Counted from the first letter of the stretch, positions 51,206 to 59,251 are shown. The stretch is 64,000 bases of DNA from Streptomyces sp. E2N166 (GCF_003671715.1 NZ_RAIF01000012.1:723879-787878), one strand, 5' to 3'. Notes: generated by a model from the sequence alone, not told the origin. Made by a program: numbers and translations.

Positions 51206-52101
51206 TCAGGGGCGCGGCTCGTACTGCTCGCGCGGCAGGAGCTGGATCTTCACGCCGTAGCCGGACCGGTCCTGGGGGACGTGATCGCGTTCCTGCTCGA
51301 TCAGCTCGCAGCCGGGGCAGCGCAGGGTGTCGGTGACGTAGGCGTGGGGGTCGCCGCCGCGTTCGCGGTCCCACTCCTCCAGCCGGGTGTGGCACTCCGG
51401 GCACACCGACCGCTGCCACTCCGCCCAGGCCAACGCCTTGGCCCGGTCGAGGTCGGACCAGCGGCCGTCGCCGCCGAGGAACTGCGAGTGCGGGATGCCG
51501 TACCGCTCACACAGCTCCAGTTCGGCGCGCAAGCCGGCGTCACGGCTCAGCCTTTTCCCAGCTCGACCCGGCTCTCCTGCTGGATCTGCCAGGCGGCGTC
51601 CCACAGCGCGTTGGCGTCCGGCGCAGACCAGCCGTTCAGCAGCTCCTCGGCCTCCTCACGGCTCATGCCGTCCACGGAGGCCGCCGCCACCAGCGCGGCG
51701 GGGAAGGTGTCGGCGTTGAAGATCGCCCCCTCCTCCGCCTGCTGCTCGGTGGGCGGGTGCTCGCTGATCAGCTCCTCCAGCACCGGGCGCGGCAGCGCGC
51801 GGAAGGTCAGGAACTCCGAGACGGCGTCGAGCGCCGCCAGGGCCTGGTCCCGCGCCGCATCAGCGTCGGTTGCCTGGCGCGCGGCCAGCTCGTCACCCGG
51901 GTTGGCCTCGGCGACGAACCGTGCACGGCGGGCAGCCTGCTCAGCCTCGTCGTACCGCTGGCGCAGCTCAGCGTCATCGCAGATACGGAGCCGGTTCTGC
52001 GGCCGGGCGCGGCGGCGGAGCCGTTCCATCTTGGCCGACCACGCCCCCTCCGCCGACGTGGCGGAGGGGGACGGGCGCTTGGCCTGTGCGGGGCGCGACA
52101 C
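51206..52101 (-). CDS. Tail assembly chaperone GT fusion made by -1 frameshift
   Basis: The second reading frame (down to 51206) has no good start of its own and joins the upstream chaperone at the slippery site 51553-51559. The fused product would be 298 residues: 183 from the first frame, then 115 with a zinc-like CPECHTRLEEW and LRCPGCELIE pair. Lambda gpG/gpGT and nearly all long-tailed siphoviruses use this arrangement; both products are needed for tape-measure assembly. Confidence 0.85.
51547..52101 (-). CDS. Tail assembly chaperone G
   Basis: A 184-residue acidic, helical protein (RQRYDEAEQAARRARFVAEANPGDELAARQATDADAA; YLTFRAL-like segment EFLTFRALPRPVLEELI). It lies between the major tail and tape-measure genes. 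Translation ends four codons after the slippery heptamer unless ribosomes shift. Confidence 0.82.
   Translation of the reverse strand: MSRPAQAKRPSPSATSAEGAWSAKMERLRRRARPQNRLRICDDAELRQRYDEAEQAARRARFVAEANPGDELAARQATDADAARDQALAALDAVSEFLTFRALPRPVLEELISEHPPTEQQAEEGAIFNADTFPAALVAAASVDGMSREEAEELLNGWSAPDANALWDAAWQIQQESRVELGKG
51553..51559 (-). promoter_or_regulatory. Programmed -1 frameshift site GGGAAAA
   Basis: On the minus strand the zero frame reads CTG GGA AAA GGC TGA, so the heptamer is in the canonical X-XXY-YYZ phase (G-GGA-AAA). A shift by -1 gives GGG AAA AGG and continues into the downstream ORF. Confidence 0.88.
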
Positions 52102-52103
52102 GA

Positions 52104-52739
52104 TCAGCCCTCGTCAGCGTCGTGCTCGCGGACCATCGCCTCGGTCTTGGTCTTCGTGGTGCTGACCACGGTCACATCGACGTGGTCACCGTCGTGGTGG
52201 CCGTGCCCGTGGTCGTCGTCGCAGTCCTCATCCGGCAGCGGACGGGGATGGGCCTGCGGCACCGGGCGGTCGAGGCACGGCTCGTCAGTGATCGTGAAGT
52301 CCACCTTGAACTTCGCGGCCTCGTTGCCAGTGCTGTACGTCGCGGCGCGGGTAGCGACCTGCACGGGGAACACGTCCACCGAACGGGAGCCGGGCAGGTC
52401 GCCCTTCCGAAGCAGGATGACGTAGCCCTTCGCGCCCTTGGGGAGCTGCTGCTCGATCTCGTCGGAGAAGCGGTCCTCGTAGAACGTCAGGCTGGAGTTC
52501 TCGGCCTTGTCGTTGCCCGGGATCGAGGAGTTGAAGGTCGAGCCCATGTCGGGGGTCTCGATGGGGTCGTTCTCCAGCGCCCAGCCCTCGATGTCCGAGA
52601 CGGCGTCGGTCAGGCCGAAGGCGTTGGTGATCTCTCGGCGGCTGGGGTACTTCGGGTCGTTAAGGTCCTTCGACCACAGGATCTTGGAGATGCCGCGCCG
52701 CAGAAATCGGGTCTGGGTCTTCTTCGTGCTCGTGGACAC
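52104..52739 (-). CDS. Major tail protein with a His/Asp-rich C-terminus
   Basis: A 211-residue protein of siphoviral major-tail-tube type (RREITNAFGLTDAVSDIEGWALEND; SSLTFYEDRFSDEIEQQLPKGAKGYVILLRKG; FPVQVATRAATYSTGNEAAKFKVDFTITDEP). GTG 52739 has GGGAG about 7 nt upstream. The last 35 residues include a run of Asp and His (DEDCDDDHGHGHHDGDH), unusual for a tube protein and perhaps exposed on the particle surface. Confidence 0.82.
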   Translation of the reverse strand: MSTSTKKTQTRFLRRGISKILWSKDLNDPKYPSRREITNAFGLTDAVSDIEGWALENDPIETPDMGSTFNSSIPGNDKAENSSLTFYEDRFSDEIEQQLPKGAKGYVILLRKGDLPGSRSVDVFPVQVATRAATYSTGNEAAKFKVDFTITDEPCLDRPVPQAHPRPLPDEDCDDDHGHGHHDGDHVDVTVVSTTKTKTEAMVREHDADEG

Positions 52740-52856
52740 AGGTCCGCTCCCACTTCTGGGGCAGCGTCCCGTGCCGAGGCCCTGCCCCTTGAGGTTCAAA
52801 GGGGGTTCGCCTGGCCTGGGGCCTAGCGTCCGCGCGGGCCTCCGCGGTGAGGATCA

Positions 52857-52872
52857 GAAGAATCGATTCTTC
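52857..52872. promoter_or_regulatory. Perfect 16-bp AT-rich palindrome before the major tail gene
   Basis: GAAGAATCGATTCTTC is fully symmetrical and overlaps the stop codon of the tail-terminator gene, about 120 bp before the major tail start. It could be an operator, promoter element or stem for differential expression. Confidence 0.4.
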
Positions 52873-53314
52873 ATGCTGGGGTCACGGTGATCGTGACCCG
52901 CTGCACGTAGGACACGATAGCGCCTGCCGCCGACACCGAGGGCTCTCCTCCGGCGTCGTAGGTCAACTCCCGGTCAATGACGCGCGCTTCGGGAACGTGC
53001 AGGTCGTGGGTCCAGCTTCCGTCGGTCCGGCCGACGACGCCGGCGCGTACACGGTCGGCCAGCCACTCGACCTGATCGGCCCGTTCCCCGACCGAGGTGA
53101 CCTGGTAGGCCCAGGAGGCATCGGCGTGCCAGTCCCACAGGGGCGGGCCCGCGAACTCGGCGGGCAGCGAGTCGAGGATCGTGTACGGGACGGGCGCGGG
53201 CTCCCAACCGGACTTCCCCTGCGCACGCGGGAGTTCACCGACACCGCACGGGCGGCCCGTGACGTGCTCCAGGAGGGCGGCGAGCGCGCGGGTCACCGGA
53301 AGACGAGCGATCAC
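52871..53314 (-). CDS. Tail terminator-like protein
   Basis: A 147-residue protein (ALAALLEHVTGRPCGVGELP; PPLWDWHADASWAYQVTSVGERADQVEWLADRVRAGVVG). The sequence and position between a gp10-like protein and the major tail protein match actinophage tail terminators. The start overlaps the preceding stop by 4 nt (ATGA). Confidence 0.68.
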   Translation of the reverse strand: MIARLPVTRALAALLEHVTGRPCGVGELPRAQGKSGWEPAPVPYTILDSLPAEFAGPPLWDWHADASWAYQVTSVGERADQVEWLADRVRAGVVGRTDGSWTHDLHVPEARVIDRELTYDAGGEPSVSAAGAIVSYVQRVTITVTPA

Positions 53315-53739
53315 GGCAGCACCCCGTCCGCCAGGGCCTGGATGAACGCCGGTTCGGTCTGCCGGAACGCAGGCTCGACGTGCGGGAACGGCGGCTGCCG
53401 GTAGTGCCGCCCGAGGCTGTCCACGCCGACGAAGCCGTACTCCAGCCGTCGCGCCTGCGGGGCGTCAGAGAACACCTCGGCGGTAACCTCGCCGCCGCCA
53501 GAGCGCATCCGCACGTCCCAAGAGGCGCGGTACTGCCCGGTGATCACGTTCGGTCCGGGCCTGCCGCTCGCGTTCCGCTGGATGCGGACCCGCAGCAGCA
53601 TCGCGTGGTGACGCGTGATCGTCCGCGTACGGGCGCGGGTGGCCGGACCCATCCGGGCCAGCGCGGCGGCCAGCGCGATCGGATCACGGAACGCGGTCGC
53701 GTCCGGGTGGGCGTTGGGGTGCGGGTTCGCCGGGGCCAT
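53311..53739 (-). CDS. HK97 gp10-like head-tail joining protein
   Basis: A 142-residue protein. VITGQYRASWDVRMRSGGGEVTAEVFSDAPQARRLEYGFVG followed by YRQPPFPHVEPAFRQTEPAF is typical of the gp10/tail-completion family, with its YG and FP...PA signatures. Starts within the stop of the upstream gene. Confidence 0.72.
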   Translation of the reverse strand: MAPANPHPNAHPDATAFRDPIALAAALARMGPATRARTRTITRHHAMLLRVRIQRNASGRPGPNVITGQYRASWDVRMRSGGGEVTAEVFSDAPQARRLEYGFVGVDSLGRHYRQPPFPHVEPAFRQTEPAFIQALADGVLP

Positions 53740-54170
53740 CAGTCGATCACCTGCACCCTGACGATGCGCACCACACTGTAGGTGCCCACCGCTTCGTCGG
53801 AGACGCGGAACCGACGGCCCACCAACTGCGGGTCGCGGGAACCGCCAGGCCGCACGGAACCGGCCACGCGGATCACGTCGTCGCGCCGCAGCACCGGGGC
53901 TTCCACCGGCAGCACGGCCTGATAGTCGGTGACCGGCGGCTCCACGGCGACCGACCCTCCCACGGGCTGGGTGATGGCCGGGCGGCCGAGCGGCATCACC
54001 GCGCCGAGCCCATCCCAGACCAGCTCCTCGTCCGGCGCGGGCGGCACAAGCCGGCCCGTGGCCTCGTCCAGCACGTCATCCGTACGGCCCGCGCTGTCCC
54101 GCCACACCTCCAGCTTGTCGTCAAGGATGCGGCCGACGACTCGGCGCGCACCCTCCACGTCAAAGGCCAC
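53739..54170 (-). CDS. DUF6093-like phage connector protein
   Basis: A 143-residue, beta-rich protein (EVWRDSAGRTDDVLDEATG; VTDYQAVLPVEAPVLRRDDVIRV; GRRFRVSDEAVGTYSVVRIVRV). It resembles DUF6093 proteins found between capsid and gp10-like genes. GTG 54170 has GGAG 7 nt upstream and overlaps the upstream gene by 11 nt. Confidence 0.65.
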   Translation of the reverse strand: MAFDVEGARRVVGRILDDKLEVWRDSAGRTDDVLDEATGRLVPPAPDEELVWDGLGAVMPLGRPAITQPVGGSVAVEPPVTDYQAVLPVEAPVLRRDDVIRVAGSVRPGGSRDPQLVGRRFRVSDEAVGTYSVVRIVRVQVID

Positions 54171-54537
54171 GAGCCCACTCCACAAGCTGGGTCAGCATCG
54201 CCTTAGTCAGCGAGTACGGCTCGGTGCCGAGGTCGGGGCGGGCCAGCGCGGCGCGCTCCAAAGCCTCCGGGTCGATCGCGTCGAGGAACACGGCTGCCGC
54301 CGGACCGGGGTCCGGTAGGTCGGCCACCGCCACGCGGGCCAGACCGGACCACTGGGTGTCGCCACGGTCCGCGACGTGCAGCAGGACCTCCGGCCGTTCC
54401 CCGGCGAAGTGGCTGACCGAGTACGCCTTGACGGCGCTCGGATCGATTCGCGTGCCCTCGATCTCGATGTCGGCCCGACCGCCCCGCGCGCTGATCTGCA
54501 CGCGTCGGGCGGTGGCCGTGTCGTTCGTCTGATCCAT
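54160..54537 (-). CDS. Phage head-tail region protein of unknown function, first gene of tail operon
   Basis: A 125-residue protein (VQISARGGRADIEIEGTRIDPSAVKAYSVSHFAGERPEVLLHV) of a kind usually encoded right after the capsid gene in Streptomyces siphophages. Here nothing phage-like precedes it. The ATG comes 7 nt after a TAGCGT box, so the mRNA is probably leaderless. Confidence 0.6.
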   Translation of the reverse strand: MDQTNDTATARRVQISARGGRADIEIEGTRIDPSAVKAYSVSHFAGERPEVLLHVADRGDTQWSGLARVAVADLPDPGPAAAVFLDAIDPEALERAALARPDLGTEPYSLTKAMLTQLVEWARGL

Positions 54538-54544
54538 TCAGCCG

Positions 54545-54566
54545 ACGCTAGGAGCAGTGTCGGACA
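54545..54566 (-). promoter_or_regulatory. Tail-operon promoter with TGTCCGACA-N7-TAGCGT, copy 2
   Basis: Minus strand: TGTCCGACA (complement of 54558-54566), 7 nt, TAGCGT (complement of 54545-54550), then ATG 54537. It has the same two elements and spacing as at 41060. The enclosing GTGTCCGACAC is an 11-bp palindrome. Confidence 0.6.
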
Positions 54567-54740
54567 CCTCGAGGCGTCGGGAACGGAGCCCCAGTGGGCG
54601 GCCCCGTGCCTGACGCACGTCCTGGCGTGGATCTGCGCGTTTACTCCGTCGGTCCGTTAACTCTTGGCGACGGGCCTTCTGGGCACCATTCGCAATACGT
54701 ACTCTGGCCACAATGCTCCGATCAGCGAGGGGAAGCCGAC

Positions 54741-55970
54741 GTGAATGAGAGCGTTATGCTGGGGGACCGACTCCGAGTGGCACGCAAGACGCGGGGACTG
54801 TCCGCCGCGCAACTGGCCCAGCGGGTCGCGATTTCCCCCAGCCTGGTGCAGAAGCTGGAGTCCGGCGCGCGGAAGGCGACGCCGAGCCTGATTCTCGCGC
54901 TGTCGAGGGCCCTGCACTTCGGCCCCGAGGTCCTGACCGGTCAGCCGTACTACGGGGACCCCGAGGCGGAGGACGGCGTGCACGCCGTCATACCGGAGCT
55001 GAGGCGCATCCTGCTGTGCTTCGATACCCCAGATGAGCTGGAGACGCGTCCGCGCGCTCTGCCGGTCCTGGCCTCCGAGGTGGACCAGATCGCAGCTCTC
55101 CGGCGTGATGCCCGGTACGTGCCGATGGGGCCGCTGCTCCCTCCGGTGATCACAGAACTGACCCACGTTGCTCTCAGCGCACGTGGCGATGAGCAGCAGA
55201 AGGCGTTCTGGCATCTGGCCCGCGCCTACCGCGCCGTCAACAGCCTGGCCCACAAAATGGGGCACCACGACCTCGGCAATACGGCGCTGGAGCGGGTGAG
55301 GTGGGCAGCGGATCGCAGTGGTGACCCGCTCATGCAGTTCACCGCCGGGTTCCTGGTGGCGGGGTCGATGCTGCGGCAGGGAGCCACCGAGTCGGCTCGT
55401 CGCAAGCTCAAGGGCCTGCGGCACGAGTTGGAGCGGGCCCAGCCGGAGCGTTCGTACACCGACGACGCGCTCGCGGTCGACGGGGCACTGCTGCTGAAGC
55501 TGGCGGTCGTTGAATCGCGGGACAACAACCCCGACGCGGCAGAAGAGTTTCTGCGCGAAGCAGAGCAAGTCGCGCTGATGGCCGGCAACCGGGACAGCCT
55601 GGCCTACGAGATGAGCTTCGGTCCCACGAACATCAAGATCCACTCGGTCCATACGTTGATCGACACCGGGGACAGCGAGCAGGCCCTCGCCCACCTCACT
55701 GAATGGGGACAGGGTGGAGCGGCCTGGGTGCCACCGACCTCCACGGTGGGCGAGCGATCCAGCCACCATCACATCGACGTCGCCTCCGCACGCCTGGCGG
55801 AAGGTGACCGCGGCGGAGCGTTCGCAGAGCTGAGGCGAGCCCGGAAGATCGCGCCGAACCACACGCGATTCCACCCATCCGTGCGCGAAACGCTCGGCTC
55901 GCTACTGCGCATGGACACGCACCCGTCAGCCGAGTTGTCCGCGTTCGGCACCTGGGCCGGAGTCGCGTAG
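54741..55970 (+). CDS. XRE-family regulator with TPR-like C-terminus
   Basis: A 409-residue protein. The HTH lies at about 8-62 (LGDRLRVARKTRGLSAAQLAQRVAISPSLVQKLESGARKATPSLILALSRAL). The rest is helical-repeat sequence, a layout common to Streptomyces cluster-linked regulators. GTG 54741 has GAGGGGA 6 nt upstream. It is divergent from the phage tail operon and first in the radical SAM cluster, so it could control either or both. Confidence 0.8.
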   Translation: MNESVMLGDRLRVARKTRGLSAAQLAQRVAISPSLVQKLESGARKATPSLILALSRALHFGPEVLTGQPYYGDPEAEDGVHAVIPELRRILLCFDTPDELETRPRALPVLASEVDQIAALRRDARYVPMGPLLPPVITELTHVALSARGDEQQKAFWHLARAYRAVNSLAHKMGHHDLGNTALERVRWAADRSGDPLMQFTAGFLVAGSMLRQGATESARRKLKGLRHELERAQPERSYTDDALAVDGALLLKLAVVESRDNNPDAAEEFLREAEQVALMAGNRDSLAYEMSFGPTNIKIHSVHTLIDTGDSEQALAHLTEWGQGGAAWVPPTSTVGERSSHHHIDVASARLAEGDRGGAFAELRRARKIAPNHTRFHPSVRETLGSLLRMDTHPSAELSAFGTWAGVA

Positions 55971-56012
55971 CACAACTCCCTTTACTCTCGCGGGACTTGG
56001 CCTGAATTGGGT

Positions 56013-56029
56013 GCGGACAGTTTGTCCGC
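56013..56029. promoter_or_regulatory. Operator-like palindrome
   Basis: GCGGACA-GTT-TGTCCGC, perfect 7-bp arms, between the XRE gene and the next gene. It shares the half-site CGGACA/TGTCCG with the two phage promoters. Confidence 0.45.
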
Positions 56030-56059
56030 GCACACCCGCCTCCAGAGTGGAATGGTCCT

Positions 56060-56077
56060 CTCACACTCAGTTGTGAG
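56060..56077. promoter_or_regulatory. Small inverted repeat before the start codon at 56090
   Basis: CTCACA / TGTGAG arms with a 6-nt loop, reaching into the GAGGGGG ribosome binding site. A hairpin here could limit translation, or it could be a protein site. Confidence 0.35.
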
Positions 56078-56089
56078 GGGGCCTTTCCT

Positions 56090-56509
56090 ATGTCGGACGC
56101 GATCCCGACCACTCGACTGCCAAGGTGGATGCCTCTCGGCAGCGAGCCGGAGTTGTGTCCCGCCGGCACGTGGTGGGACGCCATCCGTGCACCCGAACAT
56201 CTGGGCCGCAGGGCCGTAGAACTCATCGAGGAGCAAGGGCTCCCTGTGGGCTCCGTCGTCCTCGACGACGGCGGCCGTGAGCCGCGCATGTACTTCCTGA
56301 CGCCGGTCGGCACCGCTGAACGGTGGGAGGAACAGGGCACTGTCGCGTTGGGACCGTCCTGCCACGTCCTGGTCCCGTCGGCGAAACGGACGTCCGGCCC
56401 CGGTCTCCACTGGTACCGGCTGCCCACCGGCCCCCGTGCCGTGATCTCACCTGCCGGGCTTCACCGCGCCCTGATCAAGGCGCGCCGGGAGCGCGAAGGC
56501 CCCCATTAG
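56090..56509 (+). CDS. Unknown 139-residue protein of the radical SAM cluster
   Basis: Contains AVELIEEQGLPVGSVVLDDGGREPRMYFLTPVGTAERWEEQGTVALG and LHWYRLPTGPRAVISPAGLHRAL. This type of sequence often accompanies XRE-TPR regulators in Streptomyces and faintly recalls primase-polymerase-like folds, but no function is known. GGGGG lies 8 nt before ATG. Confidence 0.6.
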   Translation: MSDAIPTTRLPRWMPLGSEPELCPAGTWWDAIRAPEHLGRRAVELIEEQGLPVGSVVLDDGGREPRMYFLTPVGTAERWEEQGTVALGPSCHVLVPSAKRTSGPGLHWYRLPTGPRAVISPAGLHRALIKARREREGPH

Positions 56510-56513
56510 GACT

Positions 56514-56558
56514 CGCTCTGCGGCCCGAACTCCTCCCCGTGGGAGCTGCCGCAGAGCG
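56514..56558 (+). terminator. Hairpin A of the leader between 56509 and 56661
   Basis: Perfect 11-bp arms CGCTCTGCGGC / GCCGCAGAGCG enclose a smaller CTCC-GGGAG stem. It starts 5 nt past the stop codon. Likely terminator or first half of an attenuator. Confidence 0.5.
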
Positions 56559-56565
56559 GCTAGGC

Positions 56566-56594
56566 GCCGCCCCACCCACTCCCCGTGGGGCGGC
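56566..56594 (+). terminator. Hairpin B of the leader between 56509 and 56661
   Basis: Perfect 10-bp arms GCCGCCCCAC / GTGGGGCGGC, 7 nt after hairpin A. Two strong hairpins in series before the radical SAM genes suggest separate control of the downstream part. Confidence 0.45.
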
Positions 56595-56660
56595 ACCCGC
56601 CGGTCTCCGGCGGATGCAAGTGATTGTTCCAGCACGTCCGACACACAGAGAGGATCAACC

Positions 56661-57020
56661 GTGCCTCAAGCCAGGCGAGAGAAGAAGGATCACCTGATCT
56701 ACGCGGACGTCGTGGACTCCAAGTCCAAGGCGGGCGTGTGGATGGGTGAGCGGGCCTCCTTCCAGGAGAAGCAGGGCCGCATCATCGAGGCGCTCAAGGA
56801 GCAGACCGACTGGGTCGAGCTGAAAGACGCGATCATGGTCATCGGCACCGACCCCGCCGGCATCACGGTCATCGCCCCCAACCCGACCCTGCCGGGCGTG
56901 ATCGTCCTCGCCGACGGTGGCTCCCCGGCCACCTCGGCGAAGCTCCAGGCCACCGCGGAGGAGAAGGTCCGCGCGGTCATGGGCGAGCTCGGGATCGCCG
57001 AAGAGGAAACGGCGGCCTGA
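56661..57020 (+). CDS. Unknown 119-residue protein preceding two radical SAM genes
   Basis: Starts MPQARREKKDHLIYADVVDSK and continues with helical (EKQGRIIEALKEQTDWVELKDAIMVIG) and Pro/Gly-rich (APNPTLPGVIVLADGG) stretches and an acidic end. GTG with GAGAGGA 6 nt upstream; only 5 nt separate it from the radical SAM gene. It could be a partner or carrier protein, or a long precursor peptide, but has no Cys and no obvious leader/core layout. Confidence 0.5.
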   Translation: MPQARREKKDHLIYADVVDSKSKAGVWMGERASFQEKQGRIIEALKEQTDWVELKDAIMVIGTDPAGITVIAPNPTLPGVIVLADGGSPATSAKLQATAEEKVRAVMGELGIAEEETAA

Positions 57021-57025
57021 GCAAC

Positions 57026-58327
57026 ATGGCCGTCCCCCGGATGCTGTGGGGGAAGTACTTCCAGTACGAGCGGGACGGGGAAGCAGTTCTCCTCGACCCG
57101 GTCGAGCTGGACAGTGTGTTCATCGACTCCGGCGAGGTCCACGACCTCGCCGGGGTCCCCCCGACCGCGACTCATGAAGCCCTCGCAGGGCTCGGCTTCA
57201 CCTCCGACGGCCCCGTGGCCGACCGGCGAGAAGCACTCCGTAACCGTCTTCGACTCCTTGGGCTCGACGCCACACCTCACCGCATCAGCGGTCTGCGCGT
57301 AGTGCTCACCGACCGCTGCAACATGGCCTGCACGTACTGCTTCGTCGATACGAACACCGGCAAGCCGGACATGACGAAGGAGGAGCTGTCGGAGGGCCTG
57401 GAGTTCCTGTTCGAGCAGAACGCCGGCCAGGAAGAGGTGTCCATCCAGTGGTTCGGCGGCGAGCCGACGATCCGCTTCGACCTCATGCAGTACGGCGACC
57501 AGTTCGCAGACACCCTCGCCGACCGCTACGGCGTTGCAAGGGTCCGGCGCACGGTCGTCACCAACGGGGCCCGTCTGACCGACGAAGCCCTCGACCACTT
57601 CGTCGCGTACGAGTACGGGGTCGGCATCTCCATCGACGGCCCCCCGGGTATCAATTCCGCCCACCGCCTCCTGCTCGGCGGAAAGCCCGCTGACGACCGC
57701 ATTCGCCGCAACGTCAGCCGATTCGTCGAAGCGGAGGGGCTGCACGTGGGCTGCAACCTCACCCCGACGGCCGCGAACATCGGGCGCTTGGCCGAAACGG
57801 TCCGGTGGATCATCGATGACCTCGGGCTGAAGTTCATCTACGTCAACACGCCCATCCCGACTGCGGGCCGCTGGCAGGTAAAGGGCGCAGACCTGGCTCA
57901 GGAGCTCTACGAGGCCCGCTTGGCCGCCCTGGGTCGCGGCGGAATGCTGTTCTCTGTCCTCGATCGCGCCTTCCAGGCCCTCGACACCCGTCGGCCGATG
58001 CTGTTCGACCACATGCAGGGGGACCGCAGTCTGAACGCCGCCCTGCTGCCCGGCAACCGGGTCAGCCTGTGCGACATCAACTTCACCGAGCCGTCATTCC
58101 TGCACACCCTGGACGAGTTGCGTGCTGATCCAGGACAACTGGCTGGTGTGGCGAAGAACGTCGCGCCCATCCCCGAGTGCGGGAACTGCCCGGCGCTCGC
58201 CATCTGCGGCGGCCCCTCCCGCAACGAACAGGCCCTCGTCGGAGGCACCAGCCCTGATCCCGAGATGTGCGCGTTCTACACGAGCACCGTGGAGATCGCC
58301 GTGTGGGACAACACGGGGGTGCAATGA
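57026..58327 (+). CDS. Radical SAM/SPASM-type enzyme 1
   Basis: A 433-residue protein. The radical SAM cluster motif is CNMACTYC (Cys98, Cys102, Cys105), preceded by LRVVLTDR; FGGEPTIRF is the SAM-binding glycine loop. The C-terminal part has Cys residues in CGNCPALAICGG and CAFY, as in SPASM/twitch auxiliary cluster domains of peptide-modifying enzymes. The first 80 residues look like an extra recognition domain. The stop overlaps the start of the second radical SAM gene (ATGA). Confidence 0.85.
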   Translation: MAVPRMLWGKYFQYERDGEAVLLDPVELDSVFIDSGEVHDLAGVPPTATHEALAGLGFTSDGPVADRREALRNRLRLLGLDATPHRISGLRVVLTDRCNMACTYCFVDTNTGKPDMTKEELSEGLEFLFEQNAGQEEVSIQWFGGEPTIRFDLMQYGDQFADTLADRYGVARVRRTVVTNGARLTDEALDHFVAYEYGVGISIDGPPGINSAHRLLLGGKPADDRIRRNVSRFVEAEGLHVGCNLTPTAANIGRLAETVRWIIDDLGLKFIYVNTPIPTAGRWQVKGADLAQELYEARLAALGRGGMLFSVLDRAFQALDTRRPMLFDHMQGDRSLNAALLPGNRVSLCDINFTEPSFLHTLDELRADPGQLAGVAKNVAPIPECGNCPALAICGGPSRNEQALVGGTSPDPEMCAFYTSTVEIAVWDNTGVQ

Positions 58328-59229
58328 GCGTCCAAGTCCGTACGGCGCTGGTCTCCACGGCCGGGCACTGCAAGGTGGCCTGCGGCTTCTGCTTCCGCGC
58401 TGACCGAGCTCACGGCTTTCTCGACACCGCGACGTACACACGCACACTGTCGCGGCTGCGGGAAGCCGGCGTAGAGGGCGTATGTCTGACGGGTGGCGAG
58501 CCCACCCATCATCCGCAGCTCAGGCAGCTTGTACGGCTGGCGCACCAGTTCGGCATGTCGGTGTCGATGGTGACCTCGGCTCGCTCCGTGGCCGAGGTCA
58601 TCGCCCTCTCCCACGTGACCCACCTACTGAGCAACGTGACCGTGTCCGCCGACTCACAAGGCGCGATGCTGCTGGGACGCACGACCCGCACAGCGGCCTC
58701 GGGCATCGCCACGCTACGCGCCATCAGCACCGAGACGAAGATCCTCCACGTCACCTGCTGGGGCCTGAGCGACGATGAGTGCCAGGAGCTGGCCGACCTC
58801 GTGTCCGAGGCAGGCGTGGAGGTCCAGTTCAGCCCCGTCGTCCTCGACGAGCGCGCCTTGCGCCGGGACGGCAAGTCGGTCCAGGACTATCTGGTACAGC
58901 AGCATCTGGACGCCGACGTGCTGAGCCGCTACTTCAACCTGTCCGATCGGTACCGGGCCTACCTCGGCGAGCTCCGGGATCTACAACTGCCACCGACGGG
59001 GGGCGAGCGGTGGTCGTGCCGCTCGGCGACCGCGTACGTGTCCGCGGACGGTCACATACGGCGCTGTCCCTACGGCCAGGCATCAGTCAGCGTCGATGCA
59101 CCTCGGGCCAGCATCAGACAGTTCCTGACCGATCCGGCGCAGGACCGCGTGACCCCGGACTGCGCTGCAATCTGCCGCTCCTCCGCCGCACCCGACGACC
59201 GCACGGCGTCGTGCGCCGCGCCGGCGTGA
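58324..59229 (+). CDS. Radical SAM enzyme 2
   Basis: A 301-residue protein with the cluster motif CKVACGFC (Cys16, Cys20, Cys23), GGEPTHHPQL, and a C-terminal Cys-bearing stretch (WSCRSATAYVSADGHIRRCPYG, then CAAICRSS) that may hold another cluster. MoaA/NirJ-like in shape. The ATGA overlap with enzyme 1 implies that both act in one pathway. Confidence 0.8.
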   Translation: MSVQVRTALVSTAGHCKVACGFCFRADRAHGFLDTATYTRTLSRLREAGVEGVCLTGGEPTHHPQLRQLVRLAHQFGMSVSMVTSARSVAEVIALSHVTHLLSNVTVSADSQGAMLLGRTTRTAASGIATLRAISTETKILHVTCWGLSDDECQELADLVSEAGVEVQFSPVVLDERALRRDGKSVQDYLVQQHLDADVLSRYFNLSDRYRAYLGELRDLQLPPTGGERWSCRSATAYVSADGHIRRCPYGQASVSVDAPRASIRQFLTDPAQDRVTPDCAAICRSSAAPDDRTASCAAPA

Positions 59230-59251
59230 ACGGTGCTACGTACACGACTCC

